42,537 nt of DNA, taken from positions 1 to 42,537 of the forward strand of contig DASQDI010000117.1 in assembly GCA_035634255.1 (NCBI GenBank), read 5' to 3'. The position numbers and the translations under genes are program-made. Shown here piece by piece: positions 39,144 through 42,537 of the stretch. The notes beneath the pieces are model-generated. The model ran no database searches and was not told where the DNA came from. It was given only the letters and a program-made list of their open reading frames with translations. The stretch is from DATLMR01 sp035634255. GTDB lineage: Bacteria; Acidobacteriota; Blastocatellia; UBA7656. Within the stretch, counting starts at the first letter, position 1; every line of letters starts with the position of its first letter.

Positions 39144-42100
39144 ATGAAGAAAATGATTCTAGTCCTTTTATTCTCGCTGGCTATCGGAGGCGTCGTATTC
39201 GGACAAAACGGTAAGACTTTGTTGGTGCGCACTCCGACTCTCAGCAACACGCATATCGCGTTCTCTTACGCGGGCGACCTCTGGATCGTGGGGCGCGAGG
39301 GCGGGGAGGCCACCCGCCTGACGACTGGGGTCGGCACCGAGACCAACCCCCTCTTTTCGCCCGACGGCCAGTGGATCGCCTTCACCGGCGAGTACGACGG
39401 CAACGTGGACGTTTACGTCGTCCCCGCGTCGGGCGGGGTCCCGCGCCGCCTGACCTACCACCCGGGCTCGGACAACCTGACCGGTTGGACGCCCGACGGC
39501 AAGCAGGTGCACTTCGTCTCGGGCCGCTACAGCGAGACCGGACGCACCGCGCAGCTCTTCACCATGCCGGTCGATGGCGTGAACCCTACCGTCGTCCCTC
39601 TGCCGATGGCCTACGAGGGGTCGTACTCGGCCGACGGGTCGCGCCTGGCTTACGTGCCTCTGCCGCGCGCGTTCCAGGCGTGGAAGCGGTACCGCGGGGG
39701 GCGCACGGCCCCCGTCTGGATCGCCAACCTGAGCGATTCGAGCGTGGAGAAAGTCCCGCGCAACAACTCGAACGACTTCAACCCGATGTGGATCGGCAAC
39801 CGCGTGTACTTCCTTTCGGACCGCAACGGCCCCATCACCCTCTTCGCCTACGACACCTCCGCGAAGACGGTGACGCAGGTGGTGCAGAACAATGGGCTGG
39901 ACATCAAGTCGGCTTCCGCCGGGCCCGACGCCATAGTCTACGAGCAGTTCGGCTCGCTCAACCTCTTTGACCTCAAGTCGAACAAGGCCAGGAAGATCAA
40001 CGTGACGATCAACGCGGACATGCTGGCCGTGCGCCCGAAGTTTGAAAAAGTCAGCAGCCGCATCACCAACGCCTCCATCTCCCCGACGGGCGCGCGGGCG
40101 GTGTTCGAAGCGCGCGGGGAGATTCTCTCCGTCCCGGCCGAGAAGGGCGACCCGCGCAACCTGACCAACACGACGGGCGTCGCGGAGCGAGACCCGGCCT
40201 GGTCTCCGGACGGCAAGTGGATAGCCTACTTCTCAGACGAGTCGGGCGAGTACGCCCTCCACCTGCGCAGCCAGACCGGCATGGGCGAGGTCAAGAAGAT
40301 CAACCTCGGCAACCCCCCTTCGTTTTTCTACTCGCCCAACTGGTCGCCCGACAGCAAGAAGATCGTTTACTACGATAAGCGCCTGAACATCTGGTACGTG
40401 GACATCGACAAGGGCACCCCGGTCAAGATTGACACCTCGTCGAGAGGGTTCAACTTCGGGGCGGGCTGGTCGCCCGACAGCCGCTGGGTGACTTACGCGA
40501 AGCCCCTCAAGTCCTGGTACAGGGCGATCTTCGTCTACTCCCTCGAAGAGAACAAGAGCACTCAGGTGACGGACGGCCTGAGCGACGCGACGCTGCCGGA
40601 ATTCGACAAGAACGGCAAGTATCTCTACTTCACCGCCAGCACCGATGTCGGCCCGGCCGTGTTCGGCTTCGACATGACCAGCTACCCGCACCGCCCGACG
40701 CGCAACATCTACGTCTGCGTGCTCAAGAAGGACCTGCCTTCGCCCCTGGCTCCCGAGAGCGACGAGGAGAAGGTGGCGGAGGAGAAGCCCGCGGAGAAGA
40801 TAGCCGGACAGCAGCCGGAGCCGACCGAGGAGAAGAAGCCGGACGCGGCGCAGGCCCCGGCTCAGGCGAAGCCCGGCGAGAAGAAAGAGCCGCCCAAAGT
40901 CGTCATCGATTTCGACAAGATCAACCAGAGGATACTCGCCCTGCCCATCCCCGCGCGCAATTACGTGGGCGTGGCCGCGGGCAAGCCGAACATCCTGTAC
41001 ATACTCGAACAAAACACCGGGACCCCCGGCGCAATCGCGCACAAGTACGACATGGAAAAACGGAAGCTCGATAAGGTGGTCGAGGGCATCAACGCCTTCA
41101 GCCTCTCGTCCAACGGGGAGAAGCTCCTCTACGGGCAGGGGCAGAGCTTCTTCATCGTCTCGCTGGCGCAGCCGATCAAGCCCGGAGAGGGCAAGATCAA
41201 GACCGAGGACATGGAGGTCTACGTTGACCCGCGCGAGGAGTGGAATCAGATGTACCGGGAGACCTGGCGCATCGAGCGGGACTTCTTTTACGACCCGAAT
41301 TACCACGGCCTCGACATCAAGGCGACCGCCGCGAGGTACCAGCCTTACGTCGAGTCCATCGCGCACCGCGCGGACCTGAATTACCTCTTCCAGGAGATGC
41401 TCGGAGAGCTGACGATAGGCCACCTCTACGTCTCCGGCGGGGACGTGCCGAATCCGAAGCGCGTCGTGGCCGGGCTGCTCGGGGCGGATTACAGCATCGA
41501 GAACGGGCGGTACCGCTTCAAGCGCGTTTTTGACGGCGAGAACTGGAACCCGCAGCTCCGCGCGCCCTTGACTCAGCCGGGCGTGAACGTGCAGGAGGGC
41601 GAGTACCTGCTGGCCGTCAACGGCCGCAACCTCACCTCGACCGACAACGTCTACGCCTTCTTCGACAGCACCGCGAACAAGCAGGTGGTGATCCGCGTGG
41701 GGCCGAACCCGGACGGCGCGGGCTCCCGCGAGGTCACGGTCGTGCCCGTCGCTAGCGAGAACGGGCTCCGCCACCTCGCGTGGGTCGAAGGCAACCGGCG
41801 CAAGGTCGATCAGATGACCGGAGGCCGCCTCGCCTACATATACCTGCCCGACACGGCGAGTGGTGGCTATACCAACTTCAACCGCTACTACTTCTCTCAG
41901 CTCGATAAAGAAGGGGCGGTCGTCGACGAGCGCTTCAACGGGGGCGGGCAGGCGGCCGATTACGTGATCGACTACCTGCGCAAGCCACTGATGAGCTACT
42001 GGGCCGTGCGCGACGGCGACGACTTCCGCACGCCCTACGGCACGATGCCCGGACCGAAGGCGATGATCATCAACGAGTACGCGGGCTCCGGCGGAGACTT

Positions 42101-42473
42101 CATGCCTTACATGTTCCGCCGCGCCGGCATCGGGCCGCTCATCGGCAAGCGCACGTGGGGCGGGCTGGTCGGCATCGGGGGCTACCCGCAGCTGATGGAC
42201 GGGGGCTCGGTGACCGCGCCTCACTTCGCCTTCTACACGCCCGAGGGCAAGTGGGAGATCGAAAACCAGGGGGTCGCGCCCGACATCGAAGTCGAGATGG
42301 ACCCGAAACTCTGGAGGCAGGGCCGCGACCCGCAGCTTGAGAAGGCGGTCGAGGTCGTGATGGACACGCTCCGGAAGAACCCTCAGCCGAAGACCAAGCG
42401 CCCGGCCTATCCCAATTACCACAAGGGGGATGGCGTGACTCCGCAGCCGCCTCCGGGCAGCAGCCAGAGGTAG
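39144..42473 (+). CDS. Exported tricorn-like protease with S41 catalytic domain (copy 2)
   Basis: A 1109-residue tandem paralogue of the gene at 35771 with the same order: signal peptide (about residues 1-20), propellers (repeats such as GDLWIVGREGG), charged linker (about 545-590, rich in Glu/Lys/Pro/Ala), PDZ-like domain and S41 domain. Ser is in NEYAGSGGDFMPY, His in IAHRADLNYLF, Glu in EIENQGVAPDIEVE. Some DNA blocks are nearly or fully identical to copy 1, including 91 bases without a change (41669-41759 = 38260-38350), while the surrounding sequence has diverged. AGGAGGAG lies before the ATG. The gene is followed by a strong terminator near the right edge. Substrate breadth may differ from copy 1 because several propeller loops differ. 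Confidence 0.92.
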   Translation: MKKMILVLLFSLAIGGVVFGQNGKTLLVRTPTLSNTHIAFSYAGDLWIVGREGGEATRLTTGVGTETNPLFSPDGQWIAFTGEYDGNVDVYVVPASGGVPRRLTYHPGSDNLTGWTPDGKQVHFVSGRYSETGRTAQLFTMPVDGVNPTVVPLPMAYEGSYSADGSRLAYVPLPRAFQAWKRYRGGRTAPVWIANLSDSSVEKVPRNNSNDFNPMWIGNRVYFLSDRNGPITLFAYDTSAKTVTQVVQNNGLDIKSASAGPDAIVYEQFGSLNLFDLKSNKARKINVTINADMLAVRPKFEKVSSRITNASISPTGARAVFEARGEILSVPAEKGDPRNLTNTTGVAERDPAWSPDGKWIAYFSDESGEYALHLRSQTGMGEVKKINLGNPPSFFYSPNWSPDSKKIVYYDKRLNIWYVDIDKGTPVKIDTSSRGFNFGAGWSPDSRWVTYAKPLKSWYRAIFVYSLEENKSTQVTDGLSDATLPEFDKNGKYLYFTASTDVGPAVFGFDMTSYPHRPTRNIYVCVLKKDLPSPLAPESDEEKVAEEKPAEKIAGQQPEPTEEKKPDAAQAPAQAKPGEKKEPPKVVIDFDKINQRILALPIPARNYVGVAAGKPNILYILEQNTGTPGAIAHKYDMEKRKLDKVVEGINAFSLSSNGEKLLYGQGQSFFIVSLAQPIKPGEGKIKTEDMEVYVDPREEWNQMYRETWRIERDFFYDPNYHGLDIKATAARYQPYVESIAHRADLNYLFQEMLGELTIGHLYVSGGDVPNPKRVVAGLLGADYSIENGRYRFKRVFDGENWNPQLRAPLTQPGVNVQEGEYLLAVNGRNLTSTDNVYAFFDSTANKQVVIRVGPNPDGAGSREVTVVPVASENGLRHLAWVEGNRRKVDQMTGGRLAYIYLPDTASGGYTNFNRYYFSQLDKEGAVVDERFNGGGQAADYVIDYLRKPLMSYWAVRDGDDFRTPYGTMPGPKAMIINEYAGSGGDFMPYMFRRAGIGPLIGKRTWGGLVGIGGYPQLMDGGSVTAPHFAFYTPEGKWEIENQGVAPDIEVEMDPKLWRQGRDPQLEKAVEVVMDTLRKNPQPKTKRPAYPNYHKGDGVTPQPPPGSSQR

Positions 42474-42500
42474 AGCGGCAGACTGCGACGCTCATCATAA

Positions 42501-42536
42501 AGAGGGCGGCGAGGGGTTCAACCCTCGCCGCCCTCT
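42501..42536 (+). terminator. Intrinsic terminator after the second tricorn-like gene
   Basis: A perfect 15-bp stem (42501-42515 with 42522-42536) and 6-base loop, 27 bases past the stop. The right edge cuts off any T tract. Confidence 0.7.
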
Positions 42537-42537
42537 C

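Noticed and set aside
1..42537. CRISPR array, prophage, transposase or secondary-metabolite cluster
   Set aside because: No regularly spaced repeats, phage structural genes, transposases or large modular synthases were found on either strand.

Overview
The window is a GC-rich stretch (roughly two thirds G+C by eye) of a Gram-negative bacterial chromosome. It carries lpxA (lipid A), a PilT-type pilus retraction ATPase, many exported proteins and a lipoprotein. The mix points to Acidobacteriota, most likely a Blastocatellia-like soil lineage: tandem tricorn-like S41 proteases, a PSMA-like M28 peptidase, an exported prolyl oligopeptidase, a metzincin of the DUF5117 type, and secreted unknown families. 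This taxonomic call is inference from gene families. No phage, plasmid, insertion sequence, CRISPR or rRNA was seen.

Layout. 1-1929: the 5' part of an exported zinc metalloprotease on the minus strand, running off the left edge. 2076-3214: a nitroreductase convergent with a DUF488 protein. 3293-12141: a small TTG-start protein, a double-cyclophilin lipoprotein, a PSMA-like M28 peptidase, an exported prolyl oligopeptidase ending in a strong terminator, an unknown membrane-anchored protein on the minus strand, and an exported M24 (Xaa-Pro type) peptidase. 12233-16003: two paralogous exported proteins with protein-kinase-like catalytic residues, separated by a glycine-zipper stress protein and a small acidic proline-rich protein, then a convergent exported dual-specificity phosphatase. 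16395-20623: an exported unknown protein and PEP carboxylase. 20707-23963: a minus-strand run of signal peptidase I, a Yip1/TPR membrane protein and carA. 24110-27944: a DUF374 acyltransferase, an HD-GYP/GAF/GGDEF protein and lpxA. 28168-30243: pilT, a zinc-ribbon pseudo-receiver and tRNA-Arg(UCG). 30354-35514: an unknown exported protein, RtcB, a YprB-like exonuclease and a HipA-like kinase/DUF3037 pair. 35771-42473: two tandem tricorn-like proteases ending in a strong terminator at the right edge.

How the genes fit together. A large share of the coding capacity is extracytoplasmic peptide breakdown (metzincin, M28, S9A, M24, two S41 tricorn-like enzymes) plus prolyl isomerisation and the signal peptidase that matures exported proteins. 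Several of these enzymes act at or near proline or on short peptides, which fits a scavenger living on external protein. A second theme is phosphoryl signalling: three kinase-fold proteins, one exported phosphatase, a c-di-GMP protein with a damaged HD motif and an intact GGDEF, and a receiver-like protein lacking the phosphorylatable aspartate next to pilT.

Most notable: the exported kinase-like pair with its neighbouring phosphatase; the tricorn-like tandem with a 91-bp block of perfect identity; the HD-GYP protein with Arg in place of the first HD histidine; and a 47-bp inverted repeat at the left edge that looks like an assembly fold-back.
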